From: Medicago truncatula
Taxonomy: Eukaryota > Streptophyta > Magnoliopsida > Fabales > Fabaceae
Direction of reading: 5' to 3'
Assembly (NCBI RefSeq): GCF_003473485.1
Contig: NC_053043.1
Location: 16,459,001-16,523,000, forward strand
Length of the DNA stretch: 64,000 nt
Shown here: positions 35,291 through 48,144 of the stretch, one piece after another
Numbering within the stretch: position 1 is the first letter of the stretch
How the letters are laid out: each line of letters opens with the position of its first letter
The notes under the pieces: generated by a model
Database searches by the model: none
The model's input: only the letters and a program-made list of their open reading frames with translations
Told to the model about the DNA's origin: nothing
Translations under genes and position numbers: made by a program

Positions 35291-36338
35291 GTAGCATACA
35301 CTTTCTTTGTTTTGGTCTCTCTCTCCTCTTTTATCTAAATTAGTAAGAAATTATAAAATTGTTTCGTTAAGATTAAAAAATTATTTTAGTGTTACTAAAT
35401 CGATTTTGAATTAATAGTAAACGAAAAGAATATCTGAATTTAAGGATATTGTGTAATGTCATTTAGCTTTTTTTTCTTTTGCTAAATAAAAACAAATATA
35501 TTGAGTCATACGTCATAATTTAACTCGTAAAAATGTCAAAATTGTTAGGTCGGATGCTATGATCAGAATTTGAACCCCTCAACTTATGAGTGTATTCGTG
35601 TGATTTCAATTACTATTGTTATTTCGTTTATCTAAAAACAATTATAGTATGTTTAACTTTATGTAATTATGTTAGTAATTATTACTAGACTACTTGACAA
35701 AAGAAAATATTACTTTAATTACTAACATAGTTACATAAATTCAAACATTCTATCAAAAATATCATCAAATGAGTCATTCAAACAAGTAGTTGGCACCAAA
35801 TTATGAGTTGAATATTGATCCAACCCCCTATATCCATGAATGGCTTTGTCAATACCCCCATGTTGTTGTTGTTGTTGTTTTTTTTTTTTTTTTTTTTTTA
35901 TTGTTTTGGCACGCCTTGTGCTATAACAATTACGGTGTTTTTAGTAATATAATTCATTTTAGTTTCTTCAAAAAAATTATTAATGATAGATTTGATTGAA
36001 ATAATCAAATATGAATATATAATTATTTTATGTATTCAATAATTGGATATCTTAATAAAAATGGATATAAAACGTTCTAGTGATAAAAAAAATACAGATT
36101 GCATATTGGAGATATGAAGGTTGTCGCTTTGAGCTCACAATGTCTTAGAGGGAGGTGAATGTAAATCCCCCTTTTAAACTCTTTTAGAGCTCTAAAATCT
36201 TTTATGCTTTGGATTGAGACACAACTCTACAATCCTAAAATTTTATAATGTAAAAAGTTGTATTATATAAAAGATTTATTGTCATTAAATATATCCAGTT
36301 AGATTCCTTTCTCACCATGTTTCTCTCTTTGCTTGAAA
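35291..36338. other. Intergenic DNA with a SINE-like fragment
   Basis: About 35515-35600 (GTCAAAATTGTTAGGTCGGA, then AATTTGAACCCC) matches the SINE-like family also at 40089-40232 and 53600-53692. A long poly(T) lies at 35878-35899. No gene seen. Confidence 0.45.
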
Positions 36339-36751
36339 TCATTTCTCCTAGATTAAAAAAAGTTGTTGTACTTTGAAGTTTTTTTTTTTTTTTCTCTTTC
36401 TATTCTTCACAATAAGTGAATTTAACATAAAAATTATTTTTTTTATCTAATAAAAATTATTTTTATTTCAATTTTTAATTGCATAAATATAAAAAAAAAA
36501 AAAACACAAATACATAATACAATTATAGTCATCATTTCTCACCATGTTTCTAAATAAATGGTCATCATTTCTCCTAGATTAAAAACAGTTGTTGTACTTT
36601 GAAGTTTTTTTTGTCTCTTTCTGTTCTTCACAATAAGTTAATTTAACATAAAAATTATTTTTTTTTATCTAATAAAAATTATTTTTATTTCAATGTTTAA
36701 TTGCATAAATATTAAAAAGAAAATAAATCAAATACATAATACAATTATAGT
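36339..36751. repeat. Tandem duplication of the ORP copy 2 3' end
   Basis: 36339-36529 and 36565-36751 are direct copies (TCATTTCTCCTAGATTAAAA through ACATAATACAATTATAGT). The second copy runs into the stop codon of the ORP gene (36745-36747), so a decayed copy of the gene's last bases and 3' flank lies just downstream. Confidence 0.8.
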
Positions 36752-39700
36752 GCTATGATTGGAGCAGCTGATACATAATTATGAATAGGTGTACAGTCCC
36801 ACCCTACTTCTTTGCTGTAAGACACTACAAAATGCTTAGGAATCCAATTTTCCCCTTTTGAATCTCTTTCTCTCATGAGCTCTCTCTGTCTCTCCTCCAC
36901 TACTTGCTTTGCTTCTCTTGCTTTCTCCCAATCTTTGCTCACTATGGCTTGGCTCAATCCACTCCAAACATGGACTGATTCAGTTGGCCATACACTCTAA
37001 TGAACAAAAGAATTTCATAGCACATTCAACAAAACATGTCAATCCATATAATACTGATACATATAACACTGACAGTCTGACACGTTATTGGCACATTATA
37101 ATAATTTCAAAAAATAAATTTATTGAATATAATCACGTGTCATTGCCATCAGATATAACTTCAATTTGAAGTGTTAGTGCTATAATATACTAAATAAATT
37201 AAATTTTTTGATTTGTTTGTAGGTACATGAATTTGCTTTTATTTGTTAGTCTTATAAATGATAACAAGAGAGAAATTGGTCCATAAATGAAATAATTAAA
37301 AGGTGAATTGTTTTTGGTACCTTTTCATCCTTGAGAATAGGAGCTTGTAGCCTTGTAATGACTTCTGTTGCATCATATATCACTGCAACTTTACCATTTT
37401 CTCTATCCTTCATTTTTACAGTCCTGCTTAACAAATTGGATGAGAATTACACTAAGGTATATGAATTAGCAATATAATTATTGAAAGTATATTAAGCCAA
37501 TTGTATAAACTTTCATTAATCAATTCTTTAGGATCTTTAAGACTTCTCATATATTTCATATACATTTTACTACATATATAAATAAATCTAAAACAGAAAA
37601 AGTGAAAGTTTTTTTTTTTTTTTTTTTTAACAAAAAGTGAAAGTTAATATGTACTTAGATGCAATATTTTAATGTCGGACCGGATCAAACATGTGAGATT
37701 ATTGGATCATGGTTCAATTGGTTCAACGATATTGAACACGATGACAAGTTTAAAAAATATACTAAAAAAGCAAGTAAATAAGTGCAAAAAATTAAACATA
37801 ATTGAACCAACCACCGTTAAAACGGTTCAACTAGACTGCAATGTAACCATAACCAAACCAACAGGCGAATTGGCCGGTTTCCGATTGAACCATATGGTTA
37901 AGTCTGAATTTTGTAATATTTCTTATAAGAAAGCTACAATACCTGTCCCAATGACCATCAAGTTCATATATAACTTTCAAGGATGAAGAGTCAAAGATCT
38001 TCCCTTTGATCACTTTATGACTTCCACCAAGTCCTAGAAAAGAATGACCTGATTTGTAGGATAACTCAGCTACTAGGCCTGTCTCTATGCACCTTATATC
38101 AACAGTGCCAACCCAATCAGCACCAGGAACTGGAAGAATTCTAAAGAAAAGGTTAGGAGAATTCATCTCATATGTTTCCCCATGATCTAAGAGCTTCAAT
38201 TGCCTTTTACCGCGGACTTGAGCTTCAACTGATGTGCCTACACATTTGATTTAAGATACTCAATCTACACAATTTTTTACACTAATGAGTTGTATTTAGA
38301 AAAACCGACAAGGACACGAATACTGAATACGACACAAACATTGAAACATAAACATCAGTAATAATTTGAAAAAGGCTTAAATATGTCTTTCGTCCCTGTA
38401 AATATAGGTCATTTGAATTTTCGTCCCTGAAGTTACTAATCCTTCCAATCTGCCCCTGCAAATATTAATCATTTGACTTTTGGTCCTAATTAGATTTTTT
38501 TGCTGAGGTGGGCTGTCATTAGCGACGTGGTGCACATGTGGCAAGTGATGATTGAGCGAGGTGGTTTGCTTAAATAGGTCTTTCATCCCTACAAATATAG
38601 GTCATTTGAATTTTCGTCCCTGAAGTTACTAATCATATGTAATTAGGACCAAAAGTCAAATGATTAATATTTGCAGGGGCATATTGGAAGGATTAGTAAC
38701 TTCAGGGACGAAAATTCAAATGGCCTATATTTGCAGGGACGAAAGACATTTAAGCCTTTGAAAAATTAGAATCTTATGGAAATGATATATTCTATTTCAT
38801 TGCAACTTGCAAGTGAATGAGATGGAAATACTTATGATCCAAGAAAAGTTCAAGATATATACCATAAAATTTAGGAACAGGTTGCTGAGACCATGTGATT
38901 TCTATGTTTTCCTTCTTATCTGTTGCATGGAGTGCAGTTACTGGAGGGTGGTGTGACACCTGCAGATACGTGTAAATAAATAACCATTATATCATAAGGG
39001 GGTTGGGGTATTATTAAATTGGACCACAATAGGTGAATCAGACATCACATTTTAACCTTTCACTTATATGTTATTCAACATCCATTTTTCCATTCAATAA
39101 AAAAACACTTACTTACACTTGATTTACCAACAACATTGCATTTGAAAGAGTTTATTGAGAGCATATTTCAGCTTTATGAGAATAGCATGTGTTTTGGTAC
39201 ATTAAAATGTTTCACATTGCTTAAAATCGAGAATAAATTAAGTGTATAAATGCCCATTCTTTTCAACCACCGATACGTCTTTTAACTAAGGACAAAATTG
39301 TGAGGACTAACATAAAATTCAAAAACAGACAATAATATTGAGATATAATTCAAATTCGAGGCTAAAAATGTTGATTTGAAGTTGATTTAGGTATAACTCA
39401 GAATTTTAGTTAGGATTGGTTAAGTTACTTGCAGCGTAAGCAACTAACGAACCAAGTTAGTTAAGATGCTTGGAGGGCAAGCAACTAAGTGGTATTGGGC
39501 CTAGTTAGGTGCTTTGTAAGCCCATTTACAAAGTTGTATAAGTATACATTGAAATGATGACTGAAAGTATAGCGAACTTAAGTGACAATACAATAAGTTC
39601 TCTTTTTTTTGGAGCAAAAATAGTAAGTTCTTATTACTATACTATGTAGTGTATATCAATTAAACTCATAGTTTATGGAATAAAATGCTAATTAAATTGT

Positions 39701-40808
39701 TTATCAAATTCAAAATTGAGAGAGTACCTGTTCTAGTAACACATTAAGATTTCCCTTTGAAACATGGTGTGTCTCACCAAGAATAGGGTTATAAGGAGCA
39801 ACACCAAATGATATAGGACGTGTGGTAGATATGGACCATGCTACAACAGATATGAACCTATCCAATGGACTCTGTCCTTTATTGCATATGCTTAGCAAAT
39901 CTGAAGCAGTGCAATACACTGATTCACCATAGCATTGAAGTTGTGATTTTGGTAAGTTAAATTGTGGTGGCAGCTGCATGTAACAAAAAAACTTTTCTCA
40001 TCAATCTCTGCAATACATGTCACAAATTATTGTGCCATCACAATTCTACATTGAGTACTATTATAGATGGTTTGTATTTTCGAACTTTTTTTTTTTTTGT
40101 AGATAGACAAAATGGTAAAGTCATTATAAACTCATACACATAAGTGGAGGTACCGGAGTTCAAACCCCGATCATGACATCCGGCCTAACAATTTCGGTAT
40201 TTTGCCAGATGAGCTAGGACTTCTGAATTGATTAAAAATAAATACAAGTAGATGCATTGATTATATATTTCTTTTTGATAATATAATTGCATATTTATCT
40301 GAAGGGTCACTTATAAGCTTCATTTCAAATTAGAGTACACAAAACTTGCTGCCTTTTTTACTTTAATTTTTTTTTTATTTAAAAAAAAGTTTATAGTACA
40401 AAAACATCACATGACAAATAAGGCATCCCAACTATATTTGCATGGATCCGGATTCCCTAATTTAAGGTGGGAAAGTCACACGACTTTGTGTCTATCTCTA
40501 TCTCGTATGTTGTTTACTTTCTTATATTATCTATCATTTCTATTTTATATTTTTCTTTCATAAAACGAAAAAAAATTACACTAAAGTCACCGTAACTTTC
40601 CTACCACAAAGTCACTCAATTCAAATCCATATTTTCATCTCTTGTGACTTGTCATTTTAAGTAAAAATGTTATTAATAAATAAAAATAAATTGACAATCA
40701 CAACTCTTGCCTCTTGGAGGGACTATGCCAAAATCCAAGCATGAGTTATCAACATCAACCGATTGATAATAAAAAATATATTAGGACGACAGTTTAAATA
40801 GTTTTTTC

Positions 40809-40866
<58 letters not shown>

Positions 40867-43800
40867 CAAAATGAAGGTAAACCATTTAAAAGAAAATCAA
40901 ACATATATATTTTGACAAATCTTATCATATTTTGGTCCCAAAGGACAAGAATTTTGGTTGAAAGTGATGCACAGGTTTTTATAAATATAAATATGAACAT
41001 GAACTATGAATGTCATGTGCACATTGATGTCCAAGTCCACAAGGATATATGACATAAACCGACAAGGGAACTCTCTCCATACCTCTATATTTTGTTAGGA
41101 TATATTTCTCAACAAAAAAAAAAAAAAAAAAAAGAATTCATACATTCCACTATAACTATTTTTCTAATTGAAACATTTTTGTGTCTACCTCTTTCTAAAT
41201 GAAATTCTTCATATTTGTAAAAAAAAAAAATGAAATTCTTCATATCTTTTGAAAAATGGAGATGATTCAACTCTCATTTATTTTAATGCACATGAAATAT
41301 ATTTTCTTAGTATCCACTTTAGCATATATTCCACATAAATTTCCAATCCAAAAATAAACATAAGGTATATTGAAAAAGACAGGGTTGCAGAAAGTTCTTC
41401 TCGAAACATAATTATGGATAAAAAGTCATATTTGCATTGATGTCTAACTCAAAAATGATATTCACCCTATTTCTTAAAAAAAAAAAAATGATAGTCACCC
41501 CTCCATCAAATTGAACTATGATTCCGATATCATTTATAGGAGATTTCGAAGAGCATCAGAGAAAAAATAGGTTAAAAATCTACGTCATCAAGAAACTAAA
41601 ACATCAATGACAATTCAAAGTCTTAAAATTTTAAGTGGAAATTTGGTGTCAAAGCGTATGTGAGTTTTGGTCTTTAGCTCGTTGTTACTCCCAAAAGATA
41701 GATAGATATATGAATAAAAATGAGATATTCTTATTTGAAAGTGTGTGAGATAATTCAACTCTCATTTATTTTAATGCACATGTATGTTTTCTTAGTATCC
41801 GCTTTAGCATCTATTCCACATAAATTTCCAATCCAAAAATAAACATAACGTGTATGGAAAAAGATAGGATTGCAGAAAGTTGTTCTCAAAACATAATTAT
41901 GGATAAAAAAAGTCATATTCACATTGATGTCTAACTCAATAGTGATATTCACCCCTCCATCAAATTGAACTATAACTCAGATACCATTTATCGAAGAGCT
42001 CGAAAAACATCCTAGAAAAAATAGGTTAAAGATCTACACCATCAAGAGATTTAAACATCAACGTCAATTCAAAATCTTAAGATTTTAAGTAAAAATTTGG
42101 TGTCAAAGAATCGTGTGAGTTTTGATTTTTAACTCGTTGTTACTCCCAAACAATAGATAGATGAATAAAAATAAGATATTACTTACTTGAAAGCGTGTGA
42201 GATCAGATCCTGGGCGTACATTCTTGAATAAACTTAATAGTCGTTGCAAAAGATTAGGAGCCCTATAAGACTCTTCTGAATCTGATTCTTTTGCTAGTTG
42301 CAATGGCTTAGTGAGCATAATTTTTTTCTCTTCTTTGTTTATCTGCACAACCACCATTTCTTTTGTTAATTATTTTATGAAAAACTTAATTACCCTCTAA
42401 TCTCAATTAGTGTGGTATGAGAAGCATAAATTATGAGTTTTTCCTAAAATGAATATATGAAAATGTTGCATGCTATCACATAAAATTGTTATATTTTTCT
42501 AAAATGAAAAAAAAATAAAAAATCCTAACATTCTCCTGTAACAGGAAGTGTTTTTCTTTTAAAATGATGATGCTTCTTTTCTCATACAATAATAGGGATT
42601 TTATTATTTGGACATTTCGTGCAAAATAAATTTGTCATTTTTGATCAAATTTTCAAGAAACTATAAGAAAAAGTTAAATGCAAATGGGGGAGTGGGGACT
42701 ATTACAATGCTCTTTGAGAGGGGCTGGTTAATTAATTAATTTTTTATGTAGATTGTGTCTAATTAATTAATTTTTTGTGTGGCCTGCATAATTTTGTCTA
42801 ATTAATTAATTAGACAAAATTTTACTATAAACTCGAAGCCGGCTTGAAGGTAAAAACTAAAATTAAAGGTCTAAAGTCCATTTAATTTTTGTTTTGGGCG
42901 ACAATGCCAAATTCACTTCAATATGAGAAGTATAATGCCCTATATTATTTTATATTTTTTTATCAAGAGAAGTATAAACAATAATTAAAAAATAATAGCA
43001 AATAAGGATATTTGATAGACATTTTATAACTTCCTTTTCATATCACTCGTGACATATTTATATAGCATTGTGCAAATTGTGCTCGTGAACTAAAACAACA
43101 CCTTTTTCCTTCTTGTTTCGTTTTCACTTACGTGCTTTGATTGAAAGAGAAGAATATTGTTAAAGTGTATATTCCGTTCACACAAAATAGTCATATCAAT
43201 AATGGTCAAACTAGTATTACTTGTATACTTAAGCACACCACCAAAAAATTTAGACACATTCTACCAATCTTTCTATAAATGATTGTAGTTGTAGAGAGTT
43301 CACATTATCATGTGAACCTAAATAAACAGACAAAAAAGATAACTTTGTCATGTGCTGGAATGCTGAGAGAAAAAACATCTTACAAGTAGTAAGAAAAGGA
43401 TAAATTTGACGGCTATTTAGGTATTCAATATTTTCCTCCTCCAATGGGTTTGGTCCCTATTAGTATTTCTGGAACATTGGTTAACAGGACCCTTGACTAA
43501 CGTCGAGCCAACACCGTACTCACCGAACATAGACCACTTACACGTCATTATTCCTTCTAGAGCATATGCTAGCAATACAAGAAAGCAAAAACAATGTGGT
43601 TATGTGTTTGCATATTTTTTTTGCAAACTCATTGTATCCTAATAAGATGCTACATAATTTAATATTTTGCTCTCATATGAAATCAATCCTTATGGATCTC
43701 ATTTTTTCGACATGACTGGATTGGATTACATCCCAAGTTCTTAATTAGGCACTGGAAACCATTCAAATTTGTTTATGACAATTCTAAATATATACTAAAT

Positions 43801-43942
43801 GAAGGAGGAGTAAACATTACTAATGCACGTATATGTCTAATGTATAGACACATACAGTTATAAGAAACAAAGAATGTATATTAAAGTGCATATATATATA
43901 TATATATAATGAAAAAAAAGAAACCAGGGTACATACCACCAT
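36745..43942 (-). CDS. ORP3-like oxysterol-binding-protein-related protein, copy 2 (canonical signature)
   Basis: ORD-only lipid-transfer protein of 384 residues. Exons: 43937-43942 (ATG GTG), 42187-42342, 39728-39973, 38863-38959, 37943-38237, 37321-37423 and 36745-36996. Exons 2, 3, 4, 6 and 7 equal those of copy 1 in length; exon 5 is one codon longer. The fingerprint EQVSHHPP is intact (135-142), as are NPILGETHH and KGNLNVLLEQ, and the C-terminal half has GHWDRTV and SKDWEKAREAK. All introns are GT-AG. The first splice could also be read ATG|GTGG, but GTG|GTATGT fits the consensus better. Family members exchange sterols and PI4P between ER and other membranes. Introns hold a MITE, a SINE-like copy, a (TA)n run and a local duplication, yet all splice sites look intact. 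Confidence 0.93.
38374..38756. mobile_element. MULE-like MITE in an ORP copy 2 intron
   Basis: The ends GGCTTAAATATGTCTTTCG and (inverted) CGAAAGACATTTAAGCC are TIRs of more than 100 bp. A perfect 9-bp duplication, TTTGAAAAA, flanks it (38365-38373 and 38757-38765). Part of the left arm is repeated inside at about 38573-38635. It lies between exons 4 and 5. Confidence 0.9.
40089..40232 (-). mobile_element. tRNA-derived SINE-like element
   Basis: On the minus strand it reads CTAGCTCATCTGGCAAAAT (box A-like), GGGGTTTGAACTCC (box B-like), then a unique tail and a poly(A) tract (poly(T) at 40088-40099 on +). Related pieces lie at 35515-35600 and 53600-53692. It is within an ORP copy 2 intron. 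Confidence 0.6.
40813..40862. repeat. (TA)n microsatellite in ORP copy 2 intron
   Basis: About 25 TA dinucleotides, in the intron between exons 2 and 3. Confidence 0.95.
41261..42203. repeat. Tandem duplication including the end of ORP copy 2 exon 2
   Basis: 41261-41751 and 41749-42203 are diverged direct copies (both contain CAACTCTCATTTATTTTAAT and AATTTGGTGTCAAAG). The second copy ends inside exon 2, covering its last bases and splice donor. The first copy therefore holds a dead duplicate of that donor: TTTCAA|GTAAGT in the gene against TTTCAA|ATAAGA in the copy. Confidence 0.85.
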
Positions 43943-43974
43943 ATCTCCAAGTTGAGGAAGAAGTTAAAGCAGGT

Positions 43975-43998
43975 TGAGAGAGAGAGAGAGAGAGAGAA
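43975..43998 (-). repeat. (GA/CT)n microsatellite in ORP copy 2 leader
   Basis: A GA run about 35-60 bp upstream of the start codon, so it reads as CT repeats in the 5' leader. Such CT-rich leaders are common in plant genes. Confidence 0.8.
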
Positions 43999-44106
43999 AG
44001 GTACAAGGTGGAATTATAATGATGTGAAAAAATGAAGAAGCGGCAGAAAATTGAGAGATCAGAAATGCAAAGTTAATATTGGAATTTAATTTGTATACAT
44101 TGCTTC

Positions 44107-44125
44107 AATATATTATATATATATA
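44107..44125 (-). promoter_or_regulatory. Putative TATA box of ORP copy 2
   Basis: A minus-strand TATATATATAATAT run lies about 170 bp upstream of the ATG. It is simple sequence, so the call is tentative. Confidence 0.45.
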
Positions 44126-44129
44126 GTTG

Positions 44130-44940
44130 AGGTGAGCTAGGACGACTTTGGTGCTATATGAATCGACGTGGAGCCCAGGTATAAAGCCAGGAAGATTTTT
44201 TTTACAGGGTATTTAATATACTGGTTATCCCTATTTTTGTCTACACTTAAATTCTTTTTTACAATAAAACAAACGAGAACAAAAAAACATGTGAGCTTAA
44301 TGGTCGAGATTAGTGCACCACCAATAGCATAAGTGAAATGATAGGAGGGGATCCAAATCCGCTATTCATTCCCAAATTATATTATAATTTTGCAAAAAAA
44401 AATTAATTCAAATAGTATCCGTGAGCATATTTTAGTTGGCAGAAACAATGCATTATTATATGTAGCGTTGGGTTCGAATTTCGGATACTTCACTCACTTA
44501 TTTTTAAATTTTAAAAATGTGATACGACTAAAAAAAATTAGAACAATTTTTTTTTTTTTTTTACAACAATAGCCGTCTTTATGTACTACCATCAATGTGA
44601 TGGTATTTTTGCACTTAAAATGAAAATTAGAAAGGCACACTTAGTTTTAAGACCTTTTAATTTTGAATTAATATAACATGCTTCAAAACTTTTTTTTTAT
44701 AAGTTAAGAGAGGTTGGATATCAAGGAGATTAGAAACATTTCAACTAGGATGATACCTAATTGAAACTCTTATCTTCTACCACATATTTCATGTATATTT
44801 ATTAAAAAAGAAAAAAATAAATATAAAAGGGAGGACTAGTCGACTAGACCAAAACACTCGAAAAAAGAAAATAAAGAAAAAACATAACCAAAAACAACCT
44901 AAGAAAATATGTAATTAGAGATGTTATTCCTATATATTCT
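44130..44940. other. Intergenic DNA, no gene seen
   Basis: A possible decayed SINE lies near 44410-44520 (GTTGGGTTCGAATTT resembles box B). A poly(T) run lies near 44549. Nothing else recognised. Confidence 0.35.
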
Positions 44941-45775
44941 TATAAAAATCTGCCAACAGATTCGGAGTCACTATCTCCATTGTTTGACAAGTTTGCCTTA
45001 GACGAGGAGGCTTTCAACGCAACAAATTTCTTTTCCCTCTTCTTGAGATCTTCCTCACTAAATTTCAACCGTATGATCCCGTGTTCATGCTCGTTGAGTT
45101 TACCAAAGAGAGTGGTGATTCCAACGGTGTTAAGGTTTTGAGATTCCTTTATTGCGATGACCTTGGGCTGCCAATCTCTAGTCATGCTCTTAACACTTTG
45201 TTAGTACAATCTTGGTTTGAGATGTCTTTTCATAAGTTTTGCAATTTGTTAACAATAGAGCGAACCTCATTTGCATGGAGGAGATGGATTCATCATCTTC
45301 CATGCGAAAGAGTTCATATTGTGTGATAAGAGTATTAATTTTTTATTGCTTGACGTCTTTGGTACTCTCATGGAGAGTTTCCAAAGCGTCCCACATTGCC
45401 TTAGCGGTCATACAATATGAAACCGAGTGATACTTATTCACTCCTAGAGAGGAAATAAGTATGTTTCTCGCCTTTAAATCATATTGGACCTTTTTTTGTC
45501 ATCGTCGGTTCAATTGGCTTGGGTTTGTTTTGCACGATACCGTCAACTTCAACTTGCGATTCAAATCGCCCGTTGACCACGACATTGCAAACATCCATGT
45601 CGACCGATTGGATATGGATGCTCATGCATTTTTTCCATTGGTCATAGTTTTTGCCGTAAAAAGTTGGAGCTATATTGTACGCCTCTTAGCCTCTTTGTTT
45701 GTCATATCGACTCTTGCGGTAGTTAACCGTTAGTGAAGAGACCAGACTCCTGATGTCACTTGTCGGTCTATATGA
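44941..45775 (-). mobile_element. Ty1/copia gag remnant with primer-binding region
   Basis: Minus-strand pieces match copia gag (UBN2): AKAMWDALETLHESTKDV near 45350-45410, then YELFRMEDDESISSMQ, then RDWQPKVIAIKESQNL (45135-45185) and an acidic tail GDSDSESVGRFL. Frameshifts and a stop break the frame. Upstream (45735-45775 on -) is an AAGTGACATCAGGAGTCTGG stretch that resembles a decayed primer-binding site. No pol genes follow. Confidence 0.7.
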
Positions 45776-46690
45776 CGAACAACAAGGTGCGCTAGAGGGG
45801 GTGAATAGCGTTTTTTAATTTTCAAAAGAGTTTGCGAAAGCGTGAATTGAAAACGTATAACTTATCGGATTCGTGCACAACAAAGACATGAATCGATTCA
45901 GAGTAAGTATGATTCAATTCAAACATGTGTAAATGGACAAATTTGGAGCTATGAAGGTTTATACGATTCAAGCAATATTTGAATCGAATCAAAGTAACCC
46001 AGATGAAGGTTGATATGAATCAAAGAACAGTAATACGATTCAACAAGGCAAAACACAAGACCAGAGAATAAATTTGATACGATTCTACAACTTGTGATTC
46101 GATTCAGGCATGATAAGAATCAAGAAGCCATGAATCAAATCAAATTGGCATAAACGTCAAGGACCAACACCAGAGAATAAAAATGATCATACGATTCAAG
46201 CTATTTTGAATTGAATCAAAGCCTTAGAAATTAAAGGTTTTGCCACACAAAAAGTTTCGCCACGAAATGAAACTTAACACACAAGACACTTTGAAGAACC
46301 CTAAAAACATAGATTGCTAGGTGCTTTAACATGCACTAAACATTATAAAGAAACAATAAATATCATCAAATTATCTAACATCCTAATCAAACATCATCAA
46401 AACAAGAACTATACTAGGGTATGGACAAATTTCCTCATAGACATACTAGTATAGTAAGTACAAATTTAATGATATCCAATCAACTGACTGAGATCAGCCA
46501 CACCTTGTGCTATAACAACCTTAGATTCTAGCAATGGGCTACTGCATTGCCCATAACTCACCCTCTCAGTCCTTGCATGACGTGCTGACTCCTTATACGA
46601 CAGAATAATTGTCCAAATAGTGAAAGATTATTACATGTACATGTTTCATTAATGTTCTTGGTGCAATTCAGCTGGATCAATTATAATTTT
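45776..46690. other. Possible copia LTR and intergenic DNA
   Basis: 45780-46260 carries many GATTCGA/GATTCAA motifs in both senses and lies where the 5' LTR of the copia remnant should be. No second LTR was found to confirm it. Confidence 0.35.
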
Positions 46691-48144
46691 TAACTTTTGA
46701 ATACAAGATGGAAACCAACAGAGACAAAACAAGCAAGCCACCCCATAATGGACCACAAAATCAGAGATCAATACAAGATGGACTATAACTCAATCATATC
46801 AGAGGTAAAATCTAATAAAAGTGCAGCACATGTGATGATAAAAGGTGGTGTCAAACCTAATGCTTCTAGTTATCACTCTATTATCGATAGACTATACAAA
46901 GGGGGATCAAGAAGTGTTGTTATGATTAAGATTACACAAAAGGTGGATGAGTTGCTACTTGTTGAACATTATAATCTTATTATGAATAAATATGATTGAA
47001 CAATAAAAAACTATTTAAAGTGAGCTTGTTTGGTGAAGCATTGGTGTTAGCAAAGACAATTTGTTGGTTTGGTTTGGTTGCCTTCCTAATGATGATATTA
47101 TATTGTAACTTTCAGATCAATGAGGACAGGTACACTCTCTATGTGTGTAAGATATATGGAAATACGTTAGGATGGTACAAAAGAACCATGCTTTTGTGGT
47201 ATGTAGATTACATGCTTTGTAGTTTTCTAATTAAAGGATCATGCTTGAGAAAATAGGATATTGAGGGTTAGTTTTCTAATTAAATAAATGATTTTCACAT
47301 ATATCAAGTTTTTTCTTGTGTTTTTTGTGATTTCATCGTCTGAATGCGGCATTGTGTTGTTCATCGTCTGTTTGATTTCATGTCCTGTTGCGGTATTCGT
47401 TTGGTTCCTATTGAAAGACCAAAACCAGTCAGTCACAGATTCAATCAATGATTTCGGCGTCAAAGTTGCAGATTCAAAAGCATGTGTATTATGATGATTT
47501 AAATTTTATCATATTATTTGTAGTCATTTTGGTGTTGTATGCGATTAACTTGGATGATGTGAGTTTGTTCGCAGATTCACCGTCTACATTTTTAACAATA
47601 TTGAGTTTGTTCGCATATTCATCTTTTACATTTGTAACAATATCAATCATATTATTATATCTGATGTATTTTATTAATTTGAATGAATGAATCTCGTTTT
47701 GCTTTAAAAAAATTATATATGGCATAGTATGTCATCCATATCTCCTTAGACTTTTAAAATGGAGAAATAGTAATATTCAATGTTTCTTGACATATCGTAT
47801 CTATTTGCTCTCACAAGTCCCTACCACATTAACCATAATAGATATCTTCGTCCACCGCTCTTTTATTGACCGAGTCTGAGAGACCTTCTTTGACGAGGGA
47901 TGGGAGATTACGAAAGTTGATAGGAGAAGTAATGGCAATCTATGGACTTGTCAAAGTAAAGTAAATGTTTGTAAGCTAATCTCACCAACAATAACAAAAA
48001 CTAGTAAATGTTTGCAACAAGACAGACTTTCTTCACTTGAACTTCATGTTTTAATCATCATGGTGGAACTCAATGTAATTTTTTTTTATGGGAAATGATA
48101 ACGATGTTCCGTGACACTCTTTAATGATCTTTAACAGTAAGTTT
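46691..48144. other. Intergenic DNA with short unassigned frames
   Basis: Several 60-100-residue frames here have no known domain. The one at 46697-46999 has a short GVKPNASSYHSIIDRLYK stretch that looks like half a PPR repeat; it is too small to call a gene. Confidence 0.35.

Noticed and set aside
47239-47725. Several overlapping frames on both strands
   Set aside because: Hydrophobic AT-driven translations without domain, start context or supporting signals.
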